Notes: generated from the sequence alone by a model not told the origin. A DNA stretch of 51,438 nt from Candidatus Bathyarchaeota archaeon (GCA_029879735.1 JAOUPS010000003.1:1-51438); one strand, 5' to 3'. Shown: positions 1-7,429, counted from the stretch's first letter. Numbers and translations are program-made.

Positions 1-159
1 GGCACCCACTCGATACTTGTCCTCGGAAGTACGCACCTCGGAAGTGTACGCCACGCTCTTCATACTATCCATCCATTCTGGAAACCTGTCAAAAGCAAGC
101 ATTTCCCAGACTTTCTCACGTGGAGCCCTGATTTCAATCGACTTTTCTACCCTACCCAC
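1..159 (-). CDS. SRPBCC (START-like) domain protein, 3' end beyond window
   Basis: Reading leftwards from a GTG at 159, 53 codons stay open to the window edge. The start IEIRAPREKVWEML, followed by FPEWMDSMKSV, is the usual first strand and helix of SRPBCC/polyketide-cyclase-like proteins, which bind hydrophobic ligands in a helix-grip fold. A Shine-Dalgarno AGGAG lies about 9 nt before the GTG. The upstream region (161-270) is a near copy of the one before the SnoaL-like gene at 2766, so the two may be co-regulated. The ligand cannot be told. The family call from 53 residues is fairly good; the rest of the gene is not visible. Confidence 0.7.
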   Translation of the reverse strand, partial: MGRVEKSIEIRAPREKVWEMLAFDRFPEWMDSMKSVAYTSEVRTSEDKYRVGA

Positions 160-160
160 A

Positions 161-275
161 ATATCACTTCTCCTTCCTATCAATCATAATTATCTCTTTT
201 TGACACTTAATAGCTGTTATCAGATGTCATGGGTAGGTAACGGTGCTTTTTATATAAGCAGAAATGGAAGTATGG
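161..275. promoter_or_regulatory. Duplicated bidirectional promoter, copy A
   Basis: On the minus strand the block carries CTACCCATGACATCT, then CTATTAAGTGT, then a Shine-Dalgarno, and it drives the SRPBCC gene. On the plus strand it carries TTTTTATATAAG followed by GCAGAAATGGA. The same order, with about 85-90 percent identity by eye, recurs inverted at 2650-2760. In this copy the plus-strand ATG at about 266 opens only an eight-codon frame, so the rightward gene appears to be missing. Confidence 0.6.
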
Positions 276-300
276 ACACTTTCCTAAAACTGCTATGCAT

Positions 301-311
301 GCGCGCGCGCG
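301..311. repeat. Alternating GC run (GCGCGCGCGCG)
   Basis: Perfect alternating GC in the gap between two minus-strand genes. It is one of about fifteen such intergenic runs in the first 15.5 kb; the others are at 664-670, 833-842, 871-878, 1207-1216, 1671-1678, 2323-2331, 3971-3980, 4171-4180, 6401-6406, 6893-6903, 8425-8438, 9190-9198, 9841-9848, 14655-14662 and 15476-15484. They may form Z-DNA or act as hairpin or binding sites; see findings. Confidence 0.8.
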
Positions 312-378
312 CGAAATCGCTGCCACAGCAGACATAAATTTGTTCATATAATAGCGCAACAGAGTGTATCATGATCTC

Positions 379-558
379 CTATCCGATCTCAATTATTGAC
401 GGTCGTTTCCAGCCATATTTCCATTTGTGTTGTCTAAAATGCTTGCCTACCCAGCCTCTCAAACCCACTGATATCTTATGAACTCTTTCTAGATGTTCTG
501 CTCTCTTCTTTTTCGGTATGGTTATTCCGCAGTGTTTACACTCTGTCAATGGTTTCAT
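379..558 (-). CDS. Small C2H2-type zinc-finger protein
   Basis: A 59-residue protein beginning MKPLTECKHCG. It shows C-x2-C-x11-H-x4-H (CKHCG, then EHLERVH), a classical single zinc finger, followed by a basic, Trp-rich tail (KHFRQHKWKYGW). The family is common as small archaeal nucleic-acid-binding proteins; the target is unknown. I chose ATG 558 because GAGGT lies 8 nt upstream; an in-frame TTG at 573 would add five residues. It overlaps or directly follows a 27-codon frame (570-653) and seems to share its promoter. Confidence 0.65.
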   Translation of the reverse strand: MKPLTECKHCGITIPKKKRAEHLERVHKISVGLRGWVGKHFRQHKWKYGWKRPSIIEIG

Positions 559-569
559 TTCCGACAACC

Positions 570-653
570 TCAATCGATCTTCTTGGCTTCTTCTTCAAGC
601 ACAGCTTCTACATCGTCCGCGTGTGCATTCGATTTTCTGTTCTTGATAACCAT
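570..653 (-). CDS. Possible 27-residue acidic small protein
   Basis: ATG at 653 reads MVIKNRKSNAHADDVEAVLE, then EEAKKID and TGA. The frame ends inside the ribosome-binding region of the zinc-finger gene, as expected of a translationally coupled leader gene. A TATA-like TATTTATAG (about 689-699 on the minus strand) lies at a sensible distance upstream. No homologue is recognised. It could also be untranslated leader. Confidence 0.35.
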   Translation of the reverse strand: MVIKNRKSNAHADDVEAVLEEEAKKID

Positions 654-688
654 TATGGCCGTAGCGCGCGGGGTGGTATGCCTAGCGT

Positions 689-699
689 GTACTATAAAT
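689..699 (-). promoter_or_regulatory. TATA box for the zinc-finger operon
   Basis: The minus strand reads GCTATTTATAGTACACG, about 38-45 nt before the ATG at 653. It is the only good TATA-like sequence before the small minus-strand operon. Confidence 0.45.
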
Positions 700-930
700 A
701 GCAAATTGCTTCGCCTCATTAAACCATTCTTGTAATGACAACAAGTTTCATTCGAACGCGCAGATATTTAAATATGTGTGACTGTACCGCAACAGCTACA
801 TAAACTTTAGAGCGTCTACCAATACGGGTTTGGCGCGCGCGCTCTCAAACTTCACTCCCATAAATCAAGTGCGCGCACGCTTATGTGAGGCTTTTTAAAT
901 TCAGCTTTCCCTCTCACTTGTGGGAATACT

Positions 931-1095
931 ATGACTGATGCGAAGGGTATCGTTTTGGTGAAAGATGAGAGTGGAAACGAGAAAATCTATACCAGGTACA
1001 TCTATCTGCGAATGGTGAAGTCAGGAAGGAAACTGGAGTTAATACATGAAGCCAAAAACATGAAGGAATTGAAGAGAATCTTACGAGGTTATTGA
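931..1095 (+). CDS. Small basic conserved-looking protein, 54 residues
   Basis: ATG at 931 opens 54 codons (MTDAKGIVLVKDESGNEKIY ... LKRILRGY) ending TGA at 1095. The beta-strand-rich first half and Lys/Arg-rich helical second half look like real protein, and a TTTTTAAATT TATA box lies about 30-40 nt upstream (890-899), predicting a very short leader or leaderless mRNA. No family is recognised. The longer frame on the opposite strand (929-1147) has atypical composition and is taken as its shadow. Confidence 0.6.
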   Translation: MTDAKGIVLVKDESGNEKIYTRYIYLRMVKSGRKLELIHEAKNMKELKRILRGY

Positions 1096-1282
1096 GGCTT
1101 TTTTCCGGTGTTCCATTTCTAACACATTGTTTGCGACGTAAACACACGCGCGAAGCAAAAATGCTAAGTGCAACACGCGCTTGAAAGAGCTACTATCGGG
1201 TTGTATGCGCGCGCGCTAATTGTAAGTTACTACTTTTTAATGGCGATTCCGTTAGTTTGTGTGAGTGAAAGGTGAAACTGGC

Positions 1283-1645
1283 ATGCCACATGTCGTACTA
1301 AACGGTGATGTCGAGTTAAGAGATGTCTTCGATAAAATGAAACCTTTGATCATAAGAGATGAGCATGTAATCCTGAGGACTTTGAAAAAGTACATTGACT
1401 GGGAAGAGAAGTCAATTCTAACAGAGGCGTTGGTAATTGAGAAAGGCAGAAAAACAGATTTCCTTGCTTTGCTAGGCAGTCGAGAAGACGCACTCGTCGT
1501 GAGAATCTACCCGGGTTCAAGCGTCGAGAAAACTGATGGAGTCAAACGACTGCTAGCAGAGATAGCACGACAATTACTGGATACCTTCCCAAATTTGAAG
1601 GTAGGAAAGACAAACCTACAGGACTTTCTGTGGAAGAAATCGTAA
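1283..1645 (+). CDS. Hypothetical protein, 120 residues
   Basis: The sequence MPHVVLNGDVELRDVFDKMK ... NLQDFLWKKS has balanced alpha/beta composition, many charged residues and no signal or membrane segment. It is probably a small soluble protein. I recognise no family or catalytic motif. ATG 1283 is preferred over GTG 1265 because AAGGTG lies 8 nt before it; a TATA-like CTTTTTAATG sits about 1230-1240. The next gene, a BglII-like protein, follows in the same direction after a GC run, so the two could be functionally paired, but this is only position. Confidence 0.6.
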   Translation: MPHVVLNGDVELRDVFDKMKPLIIRDEHVILRTLKKYIDWEEKSILTEALVIEKGRKTDFLALLGSREDALVVRIYPGSSVEKTDGVKRLLAEIARQLLDTFPNLKVGKTNLQDFLWKKS

Positions 1646-1757
1646 AGAAAATGCACTCGATAAAAGTTTAGCGCGCGCTCTCCACGTTTCGTTTCCCCAA
1701 TCCTTAAAGTTATTAAGAAATCAGACTTCATAGCTTTCAAATGGTGTTAAATCGGTA

Positions 1758-2261
1758 ATGTTGCGCTTGAGAAGATTCTCATATCGTTTCGCTGAACAGG
1801 TTCTTAACAGTAAGCTCGCTCTTAAGCAGGAAATTGAGAACATTCTCATTGATCCTAGTATTGATGTTTCTTCTCTGTCTAGACCTCAATTCAACAGTAT
1901 TCTTGAGGAGAAATTTGTCGTTAAAGGATGGGAAAGTCAGCCACCAGTTTTTGATGAACCAAAAGACCCGGCAGCCAAAATGGGTTATTTGAAGGAAAGA
2001 GTCGGGATAGAGGTTGGCTTTGGACATGCTTCATTTATTGGAATTGACCTTCTAAAGTTCCAAGTTGCTTCCTATTCAGGACTGGACAAGATTGATGTAG
2101 GTGTCTTTGTAGTGACCACGAAGAACTTTCAGAAGAAAATGAAACGAGACTACAATAAGAACTGGGAAGGATCCTTAAGCTTTGAGAAGGTTGTTAAGTA
2201 TCTTCCACACTTCAAAAGTGCAATACAATTACCTATCTACGTAATAGGAATTGATATGTAG
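1758..2261 (+). CDS. BglII/BstYI-family restriction endonuclease-like protein
   Basis: This 167-residue protein has the core of the BglII/BstYI nuclease family: KERVGIEVGFG (79-89), IDLLKF (96-101) and LDKIDVGVFVV (109-119), matching the pattern in which a metal-binding Asp, an E-x-Q pair and a conserved DVGV strand occur. By my alignment from memory, Glu85 is kept, but the catalytic Asp position (75-76) and the Gln after Glu85 are Gly. Family enzymes are usually about 190-230 residues and lie beside a DNA methyltransferase; none is visible here. It may therefore be an orphan, decayed or repurposed nuclease. The start is the first ATG after an in-frame stop; the Shine-Dalgarno is weak. Confidence 0.65.
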   Translation: MLRLRRFSYRFAEQVLNSKLALKQEIENILIDPSIDVSSLSRPQFNSILEEKFVVKGWESQPPVFDEPKDPAAKMGYLKERVGIEVGFGHASFIGIDLLKFQVASYSGLDKIDVGVFVVTTKNFQKKMKRDYNKNWEGSLSFEKVVKYLPHFKSAIQLPIYVIGIDM

Positions 2262-2357
2262 CCAATAACTTAGGAAATATTGGGGAAAACATGTTAAGCA
2301 AAAATCAAAATAGAAAAGCGTTGCGCGCGCGGCATAAGTTACTTATTCTTGTAGGCA

Positions 2358-2660
2358 TTATTTTAAAATGAGTTGAGTGAGAAACCGAAACTCAAACAGA
2401 TTTTTACTTCCATATCTAGTTGAAGCCAATTTCGAGTACGAAATTCCAGTCTCCGGGCGGAAAAGCTGGGCATTCTCAGAGTGAGCTTTCAATTGTTTAT
2501 CCATGGAATCTGTGGGATCAATTGGATACAGGTAAGTTGCCATTAATTGTAGAAACCAGCCTTTGTCTGTCTGATCAGATCCTTCGATAAGTTTCCTGAG
2601 AACCTTGACTGCTTTTCCATACTGCCCTTGTTGACACAGAATCTCCGCCTCTCGCTCCAT
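2358..2660 (-). CDS. Fragment resembling the C-terminal tail of large DEAD/DEAH helicases
   Basis: About 100 residues. The stretch GQYGKAVKVLRKLI followed by DKGWFLQLMATYLYPIDPTD and KQLKAHSENAQLFRP resembles a conserved tail I remember from large superfamily 2 helicases of defence-type loci. No helicase motifs precede it here, and the last 20 residues leave the pattern. It starts just inside the duplicated bidirectional promoter (copy B), so it may be transcribed. It could be a stand-alone small helical protein or a leftover of a deleted helicase. The family assignment is uncertain. Confidence 0.4.
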   Translation of the reverse strand: MEREAEILCQQGQYGKAVKVLRKLIEGSDQTDKGWFLQLMATYLYPIDPTDSMDKQLKAHSENAQLFRPETGISYSKLASTRYGSKNLFEFRFLTQLILK

Positions 2661-2760
2661 TTCTGCTTATTAAAAAACACCTTTAGCTACCCATGACATC
2701 TCGTAACAACTATTAAGTGTAAAAAGAGACAATTAGGATTGATAATAGAAGAGGGGTTAT
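2650..2760. promoter_or_regulatory. Duplicated bidirectional promoter, copy B
   Basis: Rightwards it reads CTACCCATGACATCTCG, then CTATTAAGTGT and a GAGGGG ribosome-binding site before the SnoaL-like gene. Leftwards it has TTTTTTAATAAGCAG just before the ATG of the helicase-tail fragment. It is an inverted near copy of 161-275. Confidence 0.6.
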
Positions 2761-2765
2761 GTTCT

Positions 2766-3230
2766 ATGTCATTTGAAAAGAATAAGGCTATTATTCGCAG
2801 TTTGCATGAAGCCCTCAATAAGCACAACCCAGACTTGCTGGACGAGCTTATGGCACTAGATTATGTTGACGCACCTAACACACCTCATGAACTACGAGGT
2901 CTCGAAAGTGTCAAACAATACTATGCTGACGTTTACAGGGGCTTTCCCGATCTCCATTTAACTATCGAGGACATCATCGCTGAAGGGGACAAGGTTTGGG
3001 TTCGTACTACAATGACTGGGACACACACAGGCGAATGGGAATTCTTTGGAATTACATTCGCCCCTACTGGCAAAAAGATGACATGGACGGCTGTTCACAT
3101 CTTTCGCATAGTTGATGGGAAGATTGTGGAGAGAAAGTCAGTCCGTGACGTGTTAGATCTCTTTAAACAGCTGGGTGTTATCGAATATACAGGAAAAGCA
3201 AAGAAACTCTTTCCAGAAGATGTCAAGTAA
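2766..3230 (+). CDS. SnoaL-like ester cyclase-family protein
   Basis: A 154-residue protein starting MSFEKNKAIIRSLHEALNKH, typical of SnoaL-like proteins (NTF2 fold). Further family features are RGLESVKQYYADVYRGFPDL, VWVRTTMTGTHTGE and the last strand HIFRIVDGKIVERKSVRDVL. Members bind or isomerise small hydrophobic substrates; the substrate here is unknown. ATG 2766 is supported by GAGGGG 9 nt upstream; the TTG further upstream is in the leader. Its promoter is almost the same as that of the SRPBCC gene at the window start, and both protein types have a ligand-binding cavity. Confidence 0.8.
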   Translation: MSFEKNKAIIRSLHEALNKHNPDLLDELMALDYVDAPNTPHELRGLESVKQYYADVYRGFPDLHLTIEDIIAEGDKVWVRTTMTGTHTGEWEFFGITFAPTGKKMTWTAVHIFRIVDGKIVERKSVRDVLDLFKQLGVIEYTGKAKKLFPEDVK

Positions 3231-3296
3231 CTGCCTTAGCCAACATTTCAGCAATCCACATGTCTATCGGGTAAGTAGCAAAAGCATTGTTAGATA

Positions 3297-3893
3297 CTAG
3301 TCTTTTTTCTCTGATTTCGGTATTCCTATCCATCTTGGGGTTCTGTTCATGTATTCTCGATAGGCGGCACCGTAATGTCCAAGGCACTGGGCTTCTTCAA
3401 CCTTTAGGAAAAATGGACGAGTGAATCCAACTCCTGATATGATGGTCAACAACAAGAAAACCCACGAAGCCGAAAGTATGCTCACACCCAAAAGAAGCAA
3501 AACCATCGTTACATACATAGGATGTCTAGAATACCGATAAATTCCTCTGGTAACTGGTTCACCCGCTGGAGTGTTCGCCCAACTCACCAGAACTAGTATG
3601 GTTCCAACTAAGCCTAGTAGCGTGATTGGAAGACCTACGTAGAACCATATCGTCCCTAATTTTAGCGGCAGAAAAACAGAGTATATAACGGCTGGAAAAA
3701 TAATAAACTTGGAGAGAGAGGCGACTAACAGCGTAGTCTTAGACTTACATGCGCGCTGGACCGCACGCACTGGACCACCAGGTGCACCTTTTTTCATCAT
3801 CAAGGGAAAACAGAGAAGTAGTATCAAGAGAGCGGGAACCATGAAAATCCAAGCGTTCCATAATCCTAATTCAAATTCTGGAATAAGTGACAT
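3297..3893 (-). CDS. Isoprenylcysteine carboxyl methyltransferase-like membrane protein (ICMT/PEMT family)
   Basis: A 198-residue polytopic protein with about five hydrophobic segments. The family signature RGIYRYSRHPMYVTM (SAM-binding RHPMY) is at about 118-132, and the ending is EYMNRTPRWIGIP. The family transfers methyl groups from SAM to lipophilic acceptors at the membrane; the archaeal substrate is unknown. The start is set by ATG 3893 with GGAG 7 nt upstream. Its distant upstream region carries GGTTTGGGGATTAAAATTT, also present before HMG-CoA reductase at 33641. It is convergent with the SnoaL-like gene. Confidence 0.75.
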   Translation of the reverse strand: MSLIPEFELGLWNAWIFMVPALLILLLCFPLMMKKGAPGGPVRAVQRACKSKTTLLVASLSKFIIFPAVIYSVFLPLKLGTIWFYVGLPITLLGLVGTILVLVSWANTPAGEPVTRGIYRYSRHPMYVTMVLLLLGVSILSASWVFLLLTIISGVGFTRPFFLKVEEAQCLGHYGAAYREYMNRTPRWIGIPKSEKKD

Positions 3894-4269
3894 GATTTTC
3901 TCCGCTTTGTTATATCTATCAAACGGATATAAGTTGCATTGTAGCCTAATTAGCTCGCTTCAGCTTTATAGCGCGCGCGCTAGAGAGAGAGAATTAAATT
4001 TTAATCCCCAAACCCAAACGAAGTGTGATATTGCAATGCATTGTATTATAATATACTATGTATTATGGGTATGGAACAATCGTGCATTCCTTAAACTCGA
4101 AACTGTTTTAAACCAAGTGTAGAATATATGGTTATAGGGAGATGGTTATTTGAGAAGGGAATATGAAGTTCGCGCGCGCGGTGTAGACAACTATGCTGCA
4201 TGCATGCAACCGAGAGTTTTAAATAACAATCAGTGGAAATAATGGTGCGCGTACAAGAGAGAGGATATA
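3894..4269. other. Intergenic region with divergent promoters
   Basis: The gap holds two GC runs (3971-3980, within the palindrome TAGCGCGCGCGCTA; and 4171-4180), a GCATGCATGC run near 4199, and the TATA-like GAGTTTTAAATAAC (about 4213-4224) that fits the operon at 4270. Short open frames here have no protein-like character. Confidence 0.5.
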
Positions 4270-4593
4270 TTGGAAAAAGAAACGAATGATAAGTTTAAGG
4301 CATATTTGTTCGGCTCAATACTCTGGGTTTTACAACTGAAAGAGTTGCCCGACCTCTCGCTCACAATTCTATTTGTAGGTGTTATGATAGCGGCGGCAAC
4401 GGTTGGCTATGTTGTTGCTTGGTGGAAATACAGGAAAAAAATCAGTCCATATATCAACGTTCGTATTACTGAATGCTGGCGGAATTTTGACCGAGATCAG
4501 GGTAGAGCTCAAAATGATGCTGAAGCAGCGCAAGCTTTTGAAAATCTTTCCAAATGCTTGAGAGGAGAGTCGGATTACGATAGAAGGAGGTGA
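4270..4593 (+). CDS. Small single-span membrane protein, first gene of an unrecognised operon
   Basis: A 107-residue protein from TTG 4270, preceded by GAGAGG. Residues about 32-53 (LTILFVGVMIAAATVGYVVAWW) form one membrane helix; the following basic stretch KYRKKISPY suggests the C-terminal half lies in the cytoplasm, where it is polar and Arg/Asp-rich. I recognise no family. Its stop codon (4591-4593) overlaps the Shine-Dalgarno GGAGGTGA of the next gene, so the two are co-translated. The C-terminal half may interact with the coiled-coil product next door (inference). Confidence 0.65.
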   Translation: MEKETNDKFKAYLFGSILWVLQLKELPDLSLTILFVGVMIAAATVGYVVAWWKYRKKISPYINVRITECWRNFDRDQGRAQNDAEAAQAFENLSKCLRGESDYDRRR

Positions 4594-4597
4594 ATGA

Positions 4598-5071
4598 TTG
4601 AATCAGGAAGAAGCAATTAACTCTGTTGCTGGAGAATTAAGAAAACCTGACTCGCCGCTCATGGTGTTCAAACCTGTGGACATTAAGGAATCATTTTTCA
4701 TTGGACCCACTTTGATTGTTGCTGCTGCGCTCTTCTTCATCAACGCCTTTGGAAAGGGAGCAAAGACCGCATTAGAAAATAGAATTGAAGAATATGGCAA
4801 GAAAATAACAAACTGGGTTCTTGATAAGATTGAGGCTTTATTCCGTGGCGAAAGTGAGGATTCACAAATAGAAAAAGAAGATCTGAAAAAGAGTATTGAT
4901 GACCTGAAGTCAGCTGCAAAAAAGGCAGACAAGAAAGCGTTGGAATCAGCAATTGAAGCAAGCGAAGATTTGATTGTTAGAATTCTTAAAGACAAGGGAT
5001 TGACTCAGAAAAGAGCATCGGAGATTGCAAAGGTTGTTCGTAGTTCAGTGGAAGGACTGATTGGGAGCTAG
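4598..5071 (+). CDS. Membrane-anchored coiled-coil protein
   Basis: 157 residues from TTG 4598, the start being fixed by a very strong GGAGGTGA 5-7 nt upstream; the ATG at 4594 runs into a stop after eight codons. One hydrophobic helix (about 33-50, FFIGPTLIVAAALFFINAF) is followed by a long charged helical region rich in Lys/Glu/Asp (about 55-150) that should form a coiled coil. The family is unknown. It overlaps the next gene by one base, so all three genes at 4270-6363 form one transcription unit. The layout of two membrane proteins plus one soluble protein suggests a membrane-tethered complex. Confidence 0.65.
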   Translation: MNQEEAINSVAGELRKPDSPLMVFKPVDIKESFFIGPTLIVAAALFFINAFGKGAKTALENRIEEYGKKITNWVLDKIEALFRGESEDSQIEKEDLKKSIDDLKSAAKKADKKALESAIEASEDLIVRILKDKGLTQKRASEIAKVVRSSVEGLIGS

Positions 5072-6363
5072 TGCTAATGGGTCCAAATGAAGGAAAGACG
5101 CTTCTGGAGCAAACCAAGTGCGTCGCAAGGGCTCTGACTGCCTACATCCCAAGGCACTTTGACTGTGCATATGTTTTTAGTGAAAAACATCTAAAATATG
5201 AACTTGAAAACAAAGTTTCACTAATCGGAAAATGGTTAAAGAATGTATCACCAATTGGAGATCGATATGAGTTTTATCCAAACGAATGGTCTGGCAAATC
5301 AAGAGGTGATCTTCCTGAAGGGGAAAAAGTTGCTGCAACTTTTTATTGCAGTGAAAACGAAGCCAATAGAACATTAGAAGTCTTTAGAAGAGTCGTTGCT
5401 AGTCTTGAGAAAAATGTTGTAGTGACAGAAGCCTTTCGCAATCTTGCATATGGATCAAATATCGTTTCTGAAGAAAGAGAGGGGAATTTTGACAGGCAGT
5501 CTGTTGAAAATCTTAAGAGGACAGTTCGTGCAATTCATCCTGGGTTCAACAAGAGTAAAATAATTGAGTTTCGTAAGTCTTTGCTCGCGGACCAAGACGT
5601 CAAACAGATCAAACTTGCTGAGTATCCTGGTGATGTTAATCACTACTTGGCTGTCATGCCAAAACATCTAAAAGATTTTTCAAAACACCTAGCAGATGAA
5701 CGTACAAAATATTGTGTTGATGGATATTTGTTTGGATCTGTAGCAACTACTTGCGACATTTGTGGGTATATTGCTCCAAAAGCAGCTTCAGACAATCCTA
5801 TTCTAGGGGCTTCACATAACAGGGCTATATTTGCAAACTTCAGTTTATTGGCAATTTATCTGACCTCTAGTGAAATCGTTGACCCTAGTATTGTCTTGGC
5901 TGCGACTATAAAGAGAGCCATAACTTCAGGGTATTCGAGAGAATTGGTCGAGATAGTGGAGAAATATCAAGATATTATTTATCAAAAGATGTCAAGGGCT
6001 CTTAATGCGAGAAACACTGATGATGCATTGAATCTTCTTTATGATGCCATACCTTACGCCTTTGGTGCTAGAACAATATGTTTGAATCTTCGCTCCAATG
6101 CCGAGAAGATTGATAGTAAGACTCTAGAAACGGCGAATGCGAAATATTCCCAGTTGGATGAAAATCTTGTTCGTTTTATACAACCTTTTTCGCACCAGGT
6201 TACTGATTTTTATGGTCATCAATGGAGAAGAAAGAAATTGGTTATTTCACAGCATAAAAAAGGGGAGGAAGAAGACAAAATAAAGAAGACCATCAATTGT
6301 TGGATTGAAGAATTGTTGCTATATCCTAGATCAGTTATCAATAGTCTCTTGAGTGAAGACTGA
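5071..6363 (+). CDS. Unrecognised 430-residue soluble protein of a three-gene operon
   Basis: GTG 5071 overlaps the previous stop by one base; ATG 5077 is an alternative with better ribosome-binding-site spacing. There is no signal peptide or membrane helix. A CDICG motif near residue 227 is the only Cys pair close together and could join a metal site. The N-terminal third mixes helix and strand, and the C-terminal part is mostly helical. No Walker, nuclease or protease motif is clear. As the soluble partner of two small membrane proteins in a genomic island it could be a sensor or effector, but nothing in the sequence shows which. Its A/T-rich codon use matches the two preceding genes. Confidence 0.7.
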   Translation: MLMGPNEGKTLLEQTKCVARALTAYIPRHFDCAYVFSEKHLKYELENKVSLIGKWLKNVSPIGDRYEFYPNEWSGKSRGDLPEGEKVAATFYCSENEANRTLEVFRRVVASLEKNVVVTEAFRNLAYGSNIVSEEREGNFDRQSVENLKRTVRAIHPGFNKSKIIEFRKSLLADQDVKQIKLAEYPGDVNHYLAVMPKHLKDFSKHLADERTKYCVDGYLFGSVATTCDICGYIAPKAASDNPILGASHNRAIFANFSLLAIYLTSSEIVDPSIVLAATIKRAITSGYSRELVEIVEKYQDIIYQKMSRALNARNTDDALNLLYDAIPYAFGARTICLNLRSNAEKIDSKTLETANAKYSQLDENLVRFIQPFSHQVTDFYGHQWRRKKLVISQHKKGEEEDKIKKTINCWIEELLLYPRSVINSLLSED

Positions 6364-6413
6364 TTGACGTCTATTTTTCCATACGAAACATGCATGCATG
6401 CGCGCGAGTAAAT

Positions 6414-6788
6414 CTAGGGTGCTGATCTCGTGTATACGCTTGTTTCCTGCCAGTCTCTGTTATCTCGGAGTTTCTTGAGATTCGTAATGAACGATGAAGG
6501 ATAGAAACGGATACTTTCAAGCTTTTCTACCTTCATAAACGAGAATTCGAGCGGTTCAGTGTCATGCACGGGTTTGAATTTGCCTCCTGTAATGGTGGCT
6601 AAGAAGAATATTTCAATGCCATGCAAGTCAGGGAAGCCTTCTACAAAATCTCGTACCCACAGAAGCCGTTCCGCTTTGACCTCCAATCCTGTTTCCTCCT
6701 TAACCTCACGAACAAGACAGTCCTCTATTTTCTCGTGAAACCAAACACCGCCTCCCGGAAGATAGTAGTAATCAGTTTCAGGTCTCAA
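6414..6788 (-). pseudogene. N-terminally truncated Nudix hydrolase
   Basis: The frame holds a full Nudix box (GGGVWFHEKIEDCLVREVKE then ETG, about residues 12-37), with the G-x5-E-x7-RE-x2-EE-x-G metal and pyrophosphate-binding pattern, plus the downstream strands of the fold. Nudix proteins normally have 40-50 residues before the box; here only 11 remain after a TTG. The frame can be read back a little (IVRRHCLRPETD), which resembles the usual VLLVRR strand, until an in-frame TAG. No ribosome-binding site or promoter is seen at the TTG. A remnant is more likely than an active enzyme. Confidence 0.6.
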
Positions 6789-6998
6789 ACAATGCCTACG
6801 TACAATCTAGTGCAAATAAGGCTGTTTTGATAAATGGAGACTTTCGCAAATATGATTTCTTGATGATAACCGTTGATGGGTTCCCCAATACAGCGCGCGC
6901 GCGAAAAACAAAACCTGAATGTCCCTCTAGGAATCTAAAATGTGAAATTATAGAGTTCTCTAAATGTATGATTAGCTAGAGTTTAGAACTTTGGGGGA

Positions 6999-7424
6999 CT
7001 AGATTACTGTAATTCCAATTATCATAAATCCCACGATTGAAGCTACTATTAATATGAAACTGAGAATGTGTCTTTTCTTTAGACCAAATTTCAGATCGCG
7101 GACGGTTATGAAAGGGCCGCTTTGGTCGGCGAAGCATGCGGGAAACATCGAAAAAACTAACGGAGCAAGCAAAGCTAACATCGTCACCTTTTTCCACGTA
7201 CCCTTGGACGCTTTCAGAGACCCGAGGGTAGTCCACAGCACGGCGAGAACGAACAAGCCGATGACCCATTCCCCTTTGAGAATCGCAGAGATGAAGACAT
7301 TAGACTCCGCTTGTTCCGCAAGCCAGGCGTAGTGGTTCCACATGTGTACAGCTAAAGCCACGACGAAAGCCACGGTAGCAGCGAGCAGCACTAGAGCCGC
7401 TATCTTAAATCGAGATGTTTTCAT
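6999..7424 (-). CDS. Polytopic membrane protein of unknown function
   Basis: 141 residues with about four hydrophobic segments (about 8-28, 48-66, 80-97 and 120-140). No known family. ATG 7424 has no good ribosome-binding site. Upstream the same frame stays open to a TAA near 7513 and reads like a natural cytoplasmic N-terminus (ASPPSPSEGQKEDKIEKGLK), while the likely leaderless ATG at 7519 lies in the neighbouring frame. The true gene may therefore begin at 7519 and carry a one-base frameshift. Confidence 0.6.
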   Translation of the reverse strand: MKTSRFKIAALVLLAATVAFVVALAVHMWNHYAWLAEQAESNVFISAILKGEWVIGLFVLAVLWTTLGSLKASKGTWKKVTMLALLAPLVFSMFPACFADQSGPFITVRDLKFGLKKRHILSFILIVASIVGFMIIGITVI

Positions 7425-7429
7425 ATCTT

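Noticed and set aside
17-337. 106-codon plus-strand frame at the window start.
   Set aside because: It is antisense to the SRPBCC gene and runs through a promoter and a GC run; composition is not protein-like.
929-1147. 72-codon minus-strand frame.
   Set aside because: It is the shadow of the 54-residue plus-strand gene, which has the promoter and better composition.
3709-4122. 137-codon plus-strand frame opposite the ICMT-like gene.
   Set aside because: It is antisense to conserved membrane segments and continues through a GC run; no start signals.
5071-6363. Zinc-finger transcription factor from the CDICG motif.
   Set aside because: There is only one Cys pair and no second knuckle in reach; a metal site cannot be concluded.
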